From Haematobia irritans (Eukaryota; Arthropoda; Insecta; Diptera; Muscidae): a stretch of DNA of 64,000 bases. Positions 1 through 11,152 of the stretch are shown here, in pieces (the stretch's first letter is position 1; each line of letters starts with the position of its first letter). The DNA is taken from the NCBI RefSeq assembly GCF_050003625.1, contig NC_134398.1:81686003-81750002 (forward strand), in the 5' to 3' direction. Both the position numbers and the translations under genes were made by a program. The notes beneath the pieces were generated by a model that worked only from the letters and a program-made list of their open reading frames with translations, did not search any database and was not told where the DNA came from.

Positions 1-960
1 TACCAACCAGCCTCTTCGGTCGGGAAACTTTTCCAGCACCTGTGTGGAGACGCTAGACAAAGCATTCTCAAAGTTAAAAAATAGCTAAATGAAAATTTTG
101 CGGCTAAAATTTTGTATTCAGGCATAAATTTGAGCGAACAAACACAAAGTGTTTCTATTTTTTTATTTTATTATGCTCAATTAAAATCATTTTGCTTTCG
201 TACGAACAATTTTTTTCTCATCACAATCATACCATAATTGTGTTTTTTTTTATTATATTAAAAAATGCTAGCTTCAGCGGATTATGGGATGCAAGTTTTA
301 ATAAATATTCCTCCACATTCTACGTAATACATTTTTTGAAACATAAAATAAGTTTATTTATGAATGCATTTGTATTTAAAAGATTCGTGAATTATCAAAA
401 GATTTGATATTTTATCTATGTTTTGTTGTTCGACATTTTTGTTTAATACTTTTTTTTTATTTCGCACTCGGCTTTTTAGGCCATTGTATGCCAATTTTTT
501 AAATCAAGTTTGCTTTCATTTTCTATATTCGTTAAAAAGTTCCTAATTAATAATCGCCTGATTAATTGTGAAGTTATCTCATAATAAAAAAATCACAAAT
601 TAAAACTGAAAGAAATCCCCAAAATATGAAATAAGTCCCCAAAAATCGTTGTTATTGTTCTCTGTAGACCAAATTGGGAACAGATTTCGTTTTTATTTTT
701 AGGGATTTTTTCATAGCGCCATACCTGGATATTCAGCAATATTACCATCGATACATTTAACGTTGTCAAGGAATCTTTCCTGTAAGAGATTGGAAACAAT
801 ATATTTCATGTTGAAAATCTTGTTAAATCTGAGTTTATGTATGAAAACTACACTGAAAAAAACATTTCTTTATATCAAGAACATAATGATTACTTTCTTG
901 TTAGTTGGTTAGGTAAGTCGAACTATAAAAAAACTCATTTATCTAGACCATGTACAAATA
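1..960. other. AT-rich DNA without recognisable gene
   Basis: Low-complexity A/T-rich sequence with many poly-T runs. The open frames are short, contain no family motif I recognise and have no good start or splice context. I see no gene, RNA gene or element boundary here. Confidence 0.6.
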
Positions 961-988
961 TGTGGAACATTGGCATCAGCTGCTTAAA

Positions 989-1905
989 CACTCAGAGAAG
1001 AAAGATGGTTGTCACAATCATATTCGAAGAGAAAAATAATATGATATTTTTGCGGCGACCATGTAACATTTTCACCTGCAACCATGTTGGGTCAGTGAAC
1101 ATGGTTCTAAGAAAAATAAAATTGTCCTCATCTAAAATGTTATTATATTGATAAAAAGAATTTTGTTTCCATTAAAAGACAATGGTCACGATCTAAAATG
1201 TTATGGTATTCGCCAAAAATGTTTTTCTTCCAGCTAAAAGAACATGGTCACAACCTAAAATGTTTTGATCTTTATGAAAAAACTTTTTTCGTCGTCGAAA
1301 AAGGACGCCACTTGAGAAAAGAAAACACAAAATTAACATTATTTATTTGTTTTTATTTATTTATAATCTAATTCATTGTTTATTTGTATTTATAATGTCG
1401 TGCAAGCAAACATCACATATTTTACACACTCTATTTTGGTTCAATTTCAATAAGTAATCACTCCATATTTACTTCGTGCCCATCAAATGTACAAACACAG
1501 ACATCATGTAACTGCAAATAAAAATAAATTATACCATATATCAAAATGCAGAACAAAAAACAGGTAAATTTTCTTTTTTTCAATTACACTTCCCTTTTTT
1601 GTGTTCACATAAAACCACGTGCCACTTCTGAATTCTCCGTCCATTCCAAGAAACAATCAATTTTATAAAATTCTTTTCGCTGCAAAATAATTAAATGGTG
1701 ACGAGAACAATGTACATGGTCTTTATGGTCATGTAATGGTTCTAGACATCTATATACGTAACCTATAATAATACTTTTTTTTCTCTGCAAAAAAGTAAAA
1801 AAATTGAATGGTCAGGTACATGATTTTCCCGACCATGTAATAGTCTCAAATTCTATCATTTAAATAATAGAACATGTTTGCGGCGTTTGAGAAACATTTA
1901 AATGC
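989..1905 (+). mobile_element. CACGCAGAGAAG-type repeat, copy 1
   Basis: First of three related copies (others at 3069-5575 and 36114-37225). It begins with a CACTCAGAGAAG-like end, followed by a block with CAACCATGTTGG and a long block around ACATGGTCACAACC that recurs closely in all copies. No transposase is encoded, so it is a non-autonomous repeat. The left end resembles the 247-bp palindromic MITE at 32579-32825, suggesting one DNA-transposon family. The right limit is where similarity to copy 2 fades. Confidence 0.6.
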
Positions 1906-2091
1906 TTATTGTTAACGTATATTTTTCTCCGCTCGAAAATTACTTTTACAAAGACAAAATACATGGGTTTCGCGACAATTACATGCTCTATATAAGCATT
2001 AAATGGATGCTGCTATGTAGACCAAACTTTTTGATACCATCTCAACACATTCCAATTTGTTGGGAGCTATTTAAAGGTTTATGAAGAATCC

Positions 2092-2990
2092 TACACATAT
2101 AGAAAAATATATTTTTCATATTGTTACGAATTTTATATTTCTAGATTTAAGTTTATTCAAATTAGTTTCCGTTAATTTAAAATTTCAAATTGTAACGGTC
2201 AAATTACGTCATCACATTCAAAATCATTTCTTTAATTTCTAGTACTTTCCTAAACATCTTTTGTGTTCTTAGTTTCAAGATAATTGTAGTAAACCATTTT
2301 GTTTTGTTATTGTTGTAGTAATATGAGCACAACCCTCTGTCAGCTAAATTACGAGATAGGCAGAAACGACAAAGTGATTGTTCTAGATAATTGTAGGCAA
2401 GACTATGAACAGAAACGACAAAATGATTAGATAATTGTAGGCAAGACTATGAACATAATCAGCAATTTATGTGCGACATCTTCCGGACACTAGTAGAACA
2501 TTCCCGATGGCTGTAGGCAATGAAGATAACCAGTTGAATATGTGCTGTTAGATAAATTGTATCTAGATAGTTCTAGATGGTTGTAGGCCAGACTATCCAG
2601 AATTTTCGAAATCGTCAAATAACGGTATATAAGCCCCTGGCGGAGGGAGCTGTGAAGTCAGTCGTAAGCTAAAGTTTATACAGTAACATACACGTCGTAG
2701 AGCAAATAAGTAAAACCAATCAGTTAAATAAATTGTAGATTGTCGTTATTTGAAAAGAACTGTGTTTTAATTATCGGGTATTAAATACACCTCAATATAA
2801 AAACGTAACAATATGATCCGATGTCAACAAAATGTGTTTCGGGCAGAATTTTTTTAAACACAATATTTTTAAGTACAAAACTATAATGTTCGTAAATTAG
2901 CGTAAAATGTTTGAGACACATATGTTAATATGTTAAAATATATTGTGTTTGGACATCAATGTTTCATAAAAATAATCGTTTGTCTGGTGT
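2092..2990 (+). mobile_element. TTCATATG-type repeat split by a solo LTR
   Basis: The sequence on the two sides of the solo LTR (2092-2121 and 2811-2990) joins into one repeat that matches 32045-32280 and part of 37428-38397. Shared features are AAATATATTTTTCATATG, GTGTTTCGGGC and ACACATATGTTAATATGTT. This comparison supplies an empty-site control for the LTR insertion. It is non-coding. Confidence 0.6.
2122..2810 (+). mobile_element. Solo LTR, Ty3/gypsy type
   Basis: A 689-bp sequence with terminal TGTTACG...CGTAACA inverted repeats and a perfect 4-bp target duplication ATAT (2118-2121 and 2811-2814). Inside are a TATA-like GGTATATAAGCCCC near 2626 and a downstream TTAAATAAATTG polyadenylation-type signal, as expected for U3-R-U5 on the plus strand. 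No internal coding region or second LTR is present, so it is a solo LTR left by recombination. A 4-bp A/T target duplication is typical of Ty3/gypsy elements; the exact family is not identified. Confidence 0.85.
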
Positions 2991-3800
2991 CACAATTAAA
3001 AGGTGTTCTGGACTACACTTTACACCGTCACAGACCTGAAAAATGTACACGAACATTTGTTCTGTGTACACGCAGAGAAGAAACATGATTGTCACAATCA
3101 TATTCGAAGAGCAAAATAATATGATAGGAGCTATTTTTGCGGCGACCATGTAACATTTTAACCTGCAACCATGTTGGCTCAGTGAACATGGTTCTAAGAA
3201 GTTCATCTAAAATGTTATTATATTGATTTTTTAAAGACTTTTTTTGAAGAATTTTGTTTGAATGAAAAGACTATGGTCACGATTTAAATTTTATGGTATT
3301 CATTAGAAATGTGTTTCTTCTACTTAAAAGAACATGGTCACAACCTAAAATGTTTTGATCTTTATGAAAAAACTTTTTTCATCGTCGAAAAAAGGACGCC
3401 ACTTGAGAAAAGAAAACACAAAATTAACTTTATTTGTTTGTTTTTATTTATTTATAAACTAATTCATTGTTTATTTGTATTTATAATGCCGTTTAAGCAA
3501 ACATCATATATTTTTACACACTCTATTTTATTTCAATTTCAACAATAAGTAATTATTCCATATTTAGATCGTGCCCATCATGTAACTGCAAATAAAAATA
3601 AATGATCCATATAGCAGGAAAAAACAGGTACATTTTTCAATTACATTTTCCTTTTTTGTGTTCACATAAAACCACGTGCCACTTCTGAATAAATAAATTA
3701 ACACAAAACACAGTAAATTTGTATTCTCCGTCCATTCCAAGAAACAATCAACACACGACTGACGCGCACGATTTTCACACGATTTTCATTTTGCTCAATG

Positions 3801-5315
3801 TTTTTATACCCTCCACCATAGGGTGAGGGTATATTAACTTTGTCATTCCGTTTGTAACACATCGAAATATTGCTCTAAGACCCCATAAAGTATATATATT
3901 CTGGGTCGTGATGAAATTCTGAGTCGATCTGAGCATGTCCGTCCGTCCGTCCGTCCATCTGTTGAAATCACGCTAACTTCCGAACGAAACAAGCTATCGA
4001 CTTGAAACTTGGCACAAGTAGTTGTTATTGATGTAGGTCGAATGGTATTGCAAATGGGCCATATCGGTCCACTTTTACGTATAGCCCCCATATAAACGGA
4101 CCCCCAAATTTGGCTTGCGATTGCTCTAAGAGAAGCAAATTTCATCCGATCCGGCTGAAATTTGGTACATGGTGTTAATATATGGTCTCTAACAACCATG
4201 CAAAAATTGGTCCATATCGGTCCATAATTATATATAGCTCCCATATAAACCGATCCCCAGATTTGAACTCCGGAGCCTCTTAGAGGAGCAAAATTCATCC
4301 GATCCGGTTGAAATTTGGTACGTGGTGTTAGTATATGGTCTCTAACAATCATGCAAAAATTGGTCCATATCGGTCCATAATTATATATAGCCCCCATATA
4401 AACCGATTCCCAGATTTGGTTTGCGGAGAAGCAAATTTCATCCGATCCGGCTGAAATTTGGTACATGATATTAGTATATAGTCTCTAAGAACCATTCAAA
4501 AATTGGTCCAAATCAGTCCATAATTATACATAGCCCCTATATAAACTGATCCCCAGATTTGAACTCCGGAGCCACTTGGACGAGCAAAATTCATCCGATC
4601 CGGTTGAAATTTGCAACGTGGTGTTAATATATGGCCGCTAATAACCATGCCAAAATTGGTCCATATCGGTCTATATTTATATATAGCCGATCCCCAATCA
4701 CACAAAAATTGGTCCATATCGGTTCATAATCATGTTTGCCACTCGAGCAAAAATAATCTAGCAAAATTTGTCGAAATTTTATTCCTATAGAAAATTTTGT
4801 CAAATTTTATTTCTATAGAAAATTTTGGCAAAATTTTATTTCTGTAGAAAATGTTTTCAAAATTTTAATTCTATAGAGAATGTTGTCAAAATTTTAAATC
4901 TTTTGAAAATTTAGTAAAAAAATTATTTCTATAGAAAATGTTGTTAAAATTTTATTTCTATAGAAAATTTTGTTAAAATCGTATTTCTATAGAAAATTTT
5001 GTTCAAATATTACTTCTATAGAAAATGTTGTCAAAATTTAATTTGGTCAAAATTTTATTTCTATACAAAATTTTGTCAAACTTAATTATATACGTATTTA
5101 ATCGGCCATTTTAAGTTTAATATATACCACGTATGGACTACGTGGTATATATTACGGTATTAGGAAGTTTTAAGATACCTTGTCATCGGCAAAAGTTACC
5201 GCAACCCAAGTAAATCGATTGTGGATGACAGTCTTCAGTAGAAGTTTCTACGCAATCCAAGGTGGAGGATACATAAGCTTCGGCCTGGCCGAACTTACGG
5301 CCGTATATACTTGTT
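3801..5315 (-). mobile_element. DINE-1/mini-me-like element, copy a
   Basis: One end is a hairpin-forming TATACCCTCCACCATAGG...GAGGGTATA next to a T run; the other end holds short palindromes (TTCGGCCAGGCCGAA and TACGGCCGTA). In between are a GTCC microsatellite (about 3940), a tandem array of about 153-bp units (about 4060-4735), and a roughly 30-bp minisatellite (4749-5095). This layout of terminal hairpins, GTCY microsatellite and internal tandem repeats matches that described for dipteran DINE-1/mini-me elements (Helentron-associated). No protein is encoded; the open frames through the array are by-products of its period. Confidence 0.7.
4749..5095. repeat. About 30-bp minisatellite inside DINE-like copy a
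   Basis: Degenerate head-to-tail units of the form TTTTATTTCTATAGAAAA followed by TTTTGTCAAAA. The same unit forms arrays at 21596-21860 and 59385-59700 (also DINE-like elements), and at 30590-30830 and 41810-42110, where it lies inside non-autonomous hAT elements. Confidence 0.85.
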
Positions 5316-5901
5316 ATAATATAAAATTCTTTTCGCTGCAAAAAAGTTAAAAAATCAAATGGTCACGAAAAAAATGTCAATGTTCTTTATGGCCATGTAA
5401 TGATTCTAGACATGTCTATACTTAACCTGTAAAAATACTCTTTTCCCTGCAAAAAAGTAAAAAAATTGAATGGTCAGGTACATGATTTTCCCGACCATTT
5501 AATGGTCTCAAATTCTATCATTTAAATGATAGAACATGTTTGCGGTATTTGAGAACCATTCAAATGCTTTAAATATAGAGATACTTTGATAATTCACCAT
5601 GGTTTTGTTTATTTGCAGTGACCAGTCATTCCACTCAATTGCAGAGTCAAGTGACTCAATTTCTTTTTGGAAAACGAGAATAATCGTACAAATCAGTCAA
5701 TTTGCATTACAAAAAAGGTGCAGATGTATTTAATTTTATATGTTTTTCAATATTTGGCGTTTCACCAAGAAAACAAAGGAAAGAAAACAAAAATAAAGAC
5801 AAATTAAGAAAAAAATCACTCAATTGCGGACGAAAAAGAGCCATCTACGGTGTGCAGACAAAGAACAACGCTGTGAATTCACTTGAGATGTCTATATCTT
5901 C

Positions 5902-6386
5902 GTTGGTCCAAAGATAATTGAGAAGAAGATGCAGTCTTGTCATAGCAAAACTGAGTTATACTCAATTATCTTTGGTTGGTCCAAAGATAATTGAGAATAA
6001 CAAGATTAAGCCTTGTGCTCTTATAAAGAGAAAACAAATGTCATGGTGTAGAGGGCTATGAGAAAAAAATTGTTTTATTTGTCAATTTTTTTCCAAGGCA
6101 GCTCTGCCAGGAATAAATTAAAACAGCAATATTCACATAAAACCATAATAAATATTCGCGTAAACATACACATACGTTTTATTTTAATTTTCTATAATCG
6201 TTTTGGTATTGCTTTTATGGGGTTTAATTCAGAAATTTATGGAAAACAAAAATGTTATGATATTTTCCGACGCAAACGGCAGTACATTTGAGAGACACGT
6301 CGACGCAAACTTCATGATATTTTGTTGGCAGAGTCCTCTGGTGCTTCAGTTTTGCAATGACAAGACTGCGTCTTCTTCTAATTTGT
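5902..6386. repeat. Inverted repeat with perfect stem-loop
   Basis: At 5957-5993, CTCAATTATCTTTGG, a short loop and CCAAAGATAATTGAG form a perfect 15-bp stem. A further direct copy of the right arm lies at about 5903. The block around 5919-5953 (GCAGTCTTGTCATAGC) recurs inverted at 6344-6382, giving a longer foldback about 0.4 kb across. It may be the ends of a degenerate MITE. The rest of 5576-6470 is AT-rich and holds nothing else I can name. Confidence 0.6.
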
Positions 6387-6578
6387 CTATGGTTGGTCTA
6401 TGCTGTAATGTTGCCAGAATTTTTAAAAGTTAACAAAATAGACAAAAGTAAAGAGAATAGACATTCGAAACAAAGAGAATAGACATTTGAAAAAAAGAGC
6501 CTGCGTTTTGCCTTGAGAGCCGCATTTTATGTATGTGTGGGTATATTTTTTGTTTACCATTTCGGCATTATCTGTATC

Positions 6579-7985
6579 ATTTTTATACCCACCACCATAG
6601 AATGGTGATGAGGGTATAATAAGTTTGTCATTCCGTTTGTAACACATCGAAATATCGACTTCAGACTATATATGTTAAAGTATATATATATTCTTGATCA
6701 GGGAGAAATTGTAAAACGATATAAGCAAGCAATGTTCCAAATCGTATAACTAGGAACTTTGTATTCTTAAAGACTGAATTTTGCAGATATAACTATGAAT
6801 TATTTAATTTGTGTAAAAACTTTAATTCGGTCTATTCATTGATTTCTTTAACCGATCCGATTCCTGCCATCAAGGAAATTATTCTTAATTTTAACAACAG
6901 AGTTTCTGATCCAAGGTGTGTTGCCTTCTAAATTTATAGCTGTATTATAAAAAATTTTTGGTCCTGCTCATCCAATTGCTATTTCTATTATCCTGTTTTC
7001 CGCGCCCTTACCGCCCATGGTGGCACTTTTTAAACTTTGTCTGGTTCAATGGGGTCCCTTCTGACCCATCTGCTTATATATGTTGAACCTTATTGAGTAC
7101 CGCGGAGCCCTTACTGACTCAACGGGGTCCCTCTGACCCATCTCGAATAACTAGCTTGGGAGTCCTTTCTGACTCTCTGTGGTCCTTACTGACCTATAGG
7201 GTGCCTTCTGGCCCACTTGGAATATTCAATTACATTTAATTGAAATGAAAAGTTATATTTTGTGTAATTAAATAAGCAAATAAATGTCCGTCTGTTGTAA
7301 TCACGCTACAGTCTTCAATAATGGAGATATCGTCTTTTGTCTGCACGCAGGCCAAGTTCGAAGATGGGCTATATCGGTCCATGTTTTGATATAGCCCCAC
7401 TATAGACCGATCTCCCGATTTTATTCTTGGGCTTCTAGGACCGCAGTTTTTATCCAATTTGCTTGAAATTGAAAATCTAGAGGTATTATAGGACCATAAA
7501 GAGGTGTGCCGAAAATTGCGAGTATTGGTCCATGTTTTGATAAAGTCTCCATATAGACCGATCTACCAAATTTACTTCTTGGGCTTGCAGAATACGTAGT
7601 TTTTATCCAATTTGTCTGAAATTGGAAATCTAGAGGTATTCTAGAACCATAAAGAGGTGTGCCGAAAATGGTTAGTACCGGTCCATATTTTGATATAGCC
7701 CCCATATAGACCAATCTCCCGATTTAACTTCTTGGGCTACTAGAATCCGTAGTTGTTAACTAATTTGACTGAAATTGGAAATCTAGAGGTATTCTAGGAC
7801 CATAAGGAGGCGTGCCGAATATATTGAGTATCGGTACAGTTTTTGATATAGGCCTCTTATAAACCGGCCCTCCGATATAGACCGATTTCAGATCTTGAAA
7901 CTGAATGTAAAATTTCCAAATTTTACTTCTCATAATCATATAAATAATTGGGGTAAAAACTACAGCTTTTAGATTTTAAATCAAG
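6579..7985 (-). mobile_element. Second DINE-like family, about 152-bp units
   Basis: Opens with the TTTTATACCCACCACCATAG hairpin and a block that includes AGTATATATATATTC and TTGATCAGG. It resumes after a break with GTCCGTCTG and then a tandem array (units near 7379, 7531, 7682 and 7837) containing CCATGTTTTGATATAG and TCTAGAGGTATT. Unit sequence differs from the 153-bp family but the architecture is the same, so I treat it as a sister family. A CA microsatellite follows at 7996-8014. Non-coding. Confidence 0.65.
7020..7220. repeat. Degenerate GGTCCCTTCTGACCCA repeats
   Basis: About seven imperfect units built on GGGTCCCTTCTGACCCATCT, each pairing partly with its neighbour. They lie in a block (about 6715-7275) that splits the second DINE-like family and so is probably an insertion. 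I cannot assign it to a known element; an LTR or subterminal repeat region is possible. Confidence 0.55.
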
Positions 7986-8426
7986 ACGTTATTTCACTCA
8001 CACACACACACACTTACAAGAGGTGTTTATGATTCCTCTAAAAAAAGTAGTTTTATGGTGTTTTCTTTTCTGAAAAAGGGCTTTGTCTTCGATTTTTCTG
8101 TAAAGAATGCGCATTTTTTAAATGTTTCCAGCAACTTTAAAAATATATCATTTAGCGGGCAGAAAAGAATTCAGAGGAGCAAACAGCATATGTAATTCTG
8201 CTTCTGAGAGAAATCGCTGCCTGTTTTGTTTGTTTTTTAGAAAAGAACCTAAAACGGTCATATTACGCGAAAAATGCATAAAAAGTACGTATTTTATAAG
8301 AAAAGAAAACACCATAAATTGGGTGATACATTAATGTTTTTTTTTTCTTCTTTCTTATCGTTTTTCTTTTTTATCTATGAAAGAATTTTTTTCAGTGTTT
8401 TCAACAACGTATTTAAGATAAAAAAA

Positions 8427-8783
8427 TTACAATAAATAATACATATTTCTTATTACATCCCACATAATTTTCATGGAATGCATATGTACCTCAATGTCAT
8501 CATCCACATCCGAAATATTTTCCAAAGGATCTTTAATGGAAACTGCCGCATTATCAGGTTTATGATCTTGCAATTTTCTATCACTTTCAATGGCTTTTTG
8601 TACAAAGAGATAAGACGTGTGTAAATTTTTCAAACAAAAAGCGCACAAACGTTGTGGCAGTCCATCGTTAAGCTGTACACATAGATGGGTACAAAAGTTG
8701 AATATGTCCTTTAGCATATCATCCATTTGGAAGAAGTCATCATTTTCACCCGGAACAGCGAGACATACTCGACATACAGGCAT
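8427..8783 (-). CDS. ZAD zinc-finger protein, first exon only
   Basis: This frame starts MPVCRVCL and contains the hallmark spacing of the zinc-finger-associated domain (ZAD): C4-x2-C7 near the start and C47-x2-C50 in the motif LPQRLCAFCLKNL, followed by the amphipathic segment ending ESDRKL. ZADs are N-terminal dimerisation modules of insect C2H2 transcription factors and use four cysteines to bind zinc. The ATG at 8783 has a good context (AACAATGCC). After an acidic linker (DDDIE) there is a possible donor GAG|GTACAT at 8489; the residues beyond it look like intron read-through. No C2H2 finger is found in the 8 kb downstream, so the rest of the gene lies beyond the window, behind a transposon-filled intron, or is lost. 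Family call is firm; whether the gene is live is unknown. Confidence 0.75.
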   Translation of the reverse strand: MPVCRVCLAVPGENDDFFQMDDMLKDIFNFCTHLCVQLNDGLPQRLCAFCLKNLHTSYLFVQKAIESDRKLQDHKPDNAAVSIKDPLENISDVDDDIEVHMHSMKIMWDVIRNMYYLL

Positions 8784-9440
8784 TGTTATTCGAATAATAA
8801 CTATTTCTTTATATCAATCCACTGCCTTTCGAATTTCGTTGAAAAATGCGCGAGTTATTGTGATCGTTCGTATGCGTGGCTGGCTCATTCATAAACTAAT
8901 AAAGGTAAGAGATGTACTTTTTCTAGCAAGCTACCGCATATACATCTTCAAACGCTGATAGTGCTTATCGAGGGTTTGTTACTTTTTCTAATATACTTTA
9001 AATAAATGGCAATAAAATGGCCCTGCAAACATTTCGCCACGAGTAATATTTTGTTTACGATAAACGTGCATATGACATCCGAATTCGATTCTTTTCACCA
9101 GTATTTGTGTTCGAATCGAAAATTTTGAATAATAAGACTATTTCGTTCGCTTGAATGAAGTTCAGAAAAACTGTATGGACTTTCTTCAGGAATTCTGCCA
9201 ACGTGTATATCATTTGTATCAACATTCATCTGACATTGTTCATACCATATGTTTATTCTCCATTCGCCAGCATTTGTACAAGATACGCGAATCTTCTAAA
9301 GGAGAACTAGTTATTCGCATGAAGGAAGTTGAAATACGATCTTAGACAAAAAAGATTTCTTGCAGGGACCGTAACGGTTATACGTGCTATCAAAAAAGTT
9401 ATTTTTTAATCGTTATTTTGTGAGTAAAAAAATAAAAACT
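8784..9440. other. Upstream flank of the ZAD exon, no element recognised
   Basis: Relatively repeat-free sequence that should include the 5' UTR and promoter of the minus-strand ZAD gene. A plus-strand frame of 64 codons at 9151-9345 has no recognised domain. I see no convincing TATA box or other core promoter element. Confidence 0.4.
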
Positions 9441-9612
9441 CGAATGAAACTGTTAAAAATAGAGTTTTATTTATCCATCATAAATAAAACTCTTTTTATG
9501 AGTTTTACTTTTCCTTCAGAAAATTATACTCTTTGTTGGAGTTTTATTTTTTTCTTCAGAAAATAAAACTCTAAGTTTTATTTTTTCTTCGGAAAATAAA
9601 ACTCATTTTTGG
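9440..9612. repeat. AAAATAAAACTC direct and inverted repeats
   Basis: GAGTTTTATTT and its complement AAATAAAACTC occur repeatedly in both orientations, several next to CTTCAGAAAA. The block can fold on itself and may be an old foldback element end. Confidence 0.55.
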
Positions 9613-9627
9613 AAGTAAGCCTTGCTA

Positions 9628-10264
9628 CACTGAAAAAAAGCATGCCCGGTTCCAAAGATTTTTTCTTTACTTTAACAATTTTGGCATTGATTCCGAGCCA
9701 AAGAAGCGGAGAATACAAGTAAGGATACTTTTAAGACACAATTCTCTTTTAAATTCGGGTTTTGTGTACTTGCTTCTAGGAAGCAAATTTTAATTTTTCG
9801 TTTTTTCAGCTTTTTTCTTCATGTGCTATCAGAGTCCTTTAAAAACGAGTTAACGACAACTTTATTTTCTAAATTAAGACTCGACTTCCAGTAGAAATTA
9901 TACTATGTTTCAAGTAAAAAACGTCTTTAAAATAAAGTGTTGAAAATCATGTACTATTTTTGAACGATTTTTTGCTTTGTAGTCAAGATGCAAATTTAAA
10001 GACAATTTCATTAATTTTAAAGAATTTTTATGAATTATTAAAGTCAAGTTGATCTTAGCCCTAAATTTTTTTCTTTATGATACCCACTTTTAACTCAAAT
10101 CGCTTAATTATAAGGACTATACGAATTTATTGAAAAGTTTATCGACTTTTGGACAAGGAAAAAAACTTTATATTTGTGAAATGCGTCTTCTAAGCTAAGG
10201 AAAATTTGCATTTGCATTTTAAGGACATGAAATCTTTGGCCTCACGACAATATTTTTTTCAGTG
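9628..10264. mobile_element. TA-target MITE, 637 bp
   Basis: Bounded by CACTGAAAAAAA and TTTTTTTCAGTG terminal inverted repeats and flanked on both sides by TA (9626-9627 and 10265-10266). No coding capacity. TA duplication and CA-start termini suggest a Tc1/mariner-type non-autonomous element. Confidence 0.8.
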
Positions 10265-10360
10265 TACGTTCACCAAATTTATTGTCACTAAGTATTTCTT
10301 TGATGGTTTAATCACATTGTTTGGTTTGTCTGTCACACTGCATAAGCTATAATCTTGAAT

Positions 10361-11150
10361 ATGGGTCGGAATTATGATAATACTTCTCGTGGTTTTTACG
10401 AAAATGCAAATGTATATCGGCTATGTAAAAACGTTTTTAAAGGTGACCATATTAGCAATTTAAAGCGGCATTTGATCAACAAGCATAAACGGGAAAACAA
10501 CATGAAACTAAATAATGAGAAGAAGAAATGTGAAGTACCTTTAAAAGAAGTTAGATATTCGGTATCAATGACTCCTGAAGAAATGAAAAATGCGTGCGTT
10601 GATTTAGTCATAACAGAAAAAGCACCGTTTGCCTTTTTTGATTCAGCTGCTATCAAGGAATTTACTAATCAACTTTTTGGTGGACTTGTTATCCCAGTAG
10701 TTACCTCCAGAAATATAGTTAATGAATCATATGAAAAGGAAAGAAGCTATTTAAAAGAAAAACTAAGAAACCAAGTTGCTGTCTTTGAAAATCGACATGA
10801 CCACTAGACTTCAACGCAGCGTAATGGGAATAAACATACAGTTTTATAGTAAATCGAAAATTATTATAAAAATGCTAGGCTGCATTGAACTGATGGAGCG
10901 TCACACAGGTAAATACATTGCAAGTGAAAGCTGCCCTTAATGTAATGTAAATTAATAGCTGAGTATCTAAAAGCTAAAGTTGAACATGTTTTGGAGGGTT
11001 TTTGCATCGAAAATAATCAAATTTACACCATTACTACGGATAATGGTCGGAATTTGATTAAAATGGTAAAATTATTCGACGAGGATGATGAAAGCGAGTC
11101 TGATAACACTGTCTCAAGGGACCTTTTTAAAAAAATCTCCGTGTTCTCAA
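10361..11150 (+). pseudogene. hAT transposase, 5' part (BED-type finger and start of catalytic domain)
   Basis: The first frame has a BED-like zinc finger (YRLCKNVF...LKRHLINKHK, roughly residues 21-44). After a frameshift near 10775-10790 the next frame reads RLQRSVMGINIQF, then LGCIELMERHTGKYI, and after further breaks IYTITTDNGRN. The last is the RNase-H-like core segment (x-TTDNG-x) characteristic of hAT transposases. The frame runs into a 510-bp MITE at 11153 and continues beyond it. The multiple frameshifts show a dead transposase, not a host gene. Confidence 0.8.
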
Positions 11151-11152
11151 TA

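Larger units (their letters stand above)
3069..5575 (+). mobile_element. CACGCAGAGAAG-type repeat, copy 2, split by a DINE-like element
   Basis: Starts right after a TA (3067-3068) with CACGCAGAGAAG and follows copy 1 through the ACATGGTCACAACC block. It is broken at 3801-5315 by a DINE-like insertion and resumes with the TTCTTTTCGCTGC block to about 5575. Non-coding. Confidence 0.6.

Noticed and set aside
837..1151. 104-codon plus-strand frame as a host gene
   Set aside because: It crosses the boundary of a dispersed repeat and its second half is the repeat itself.
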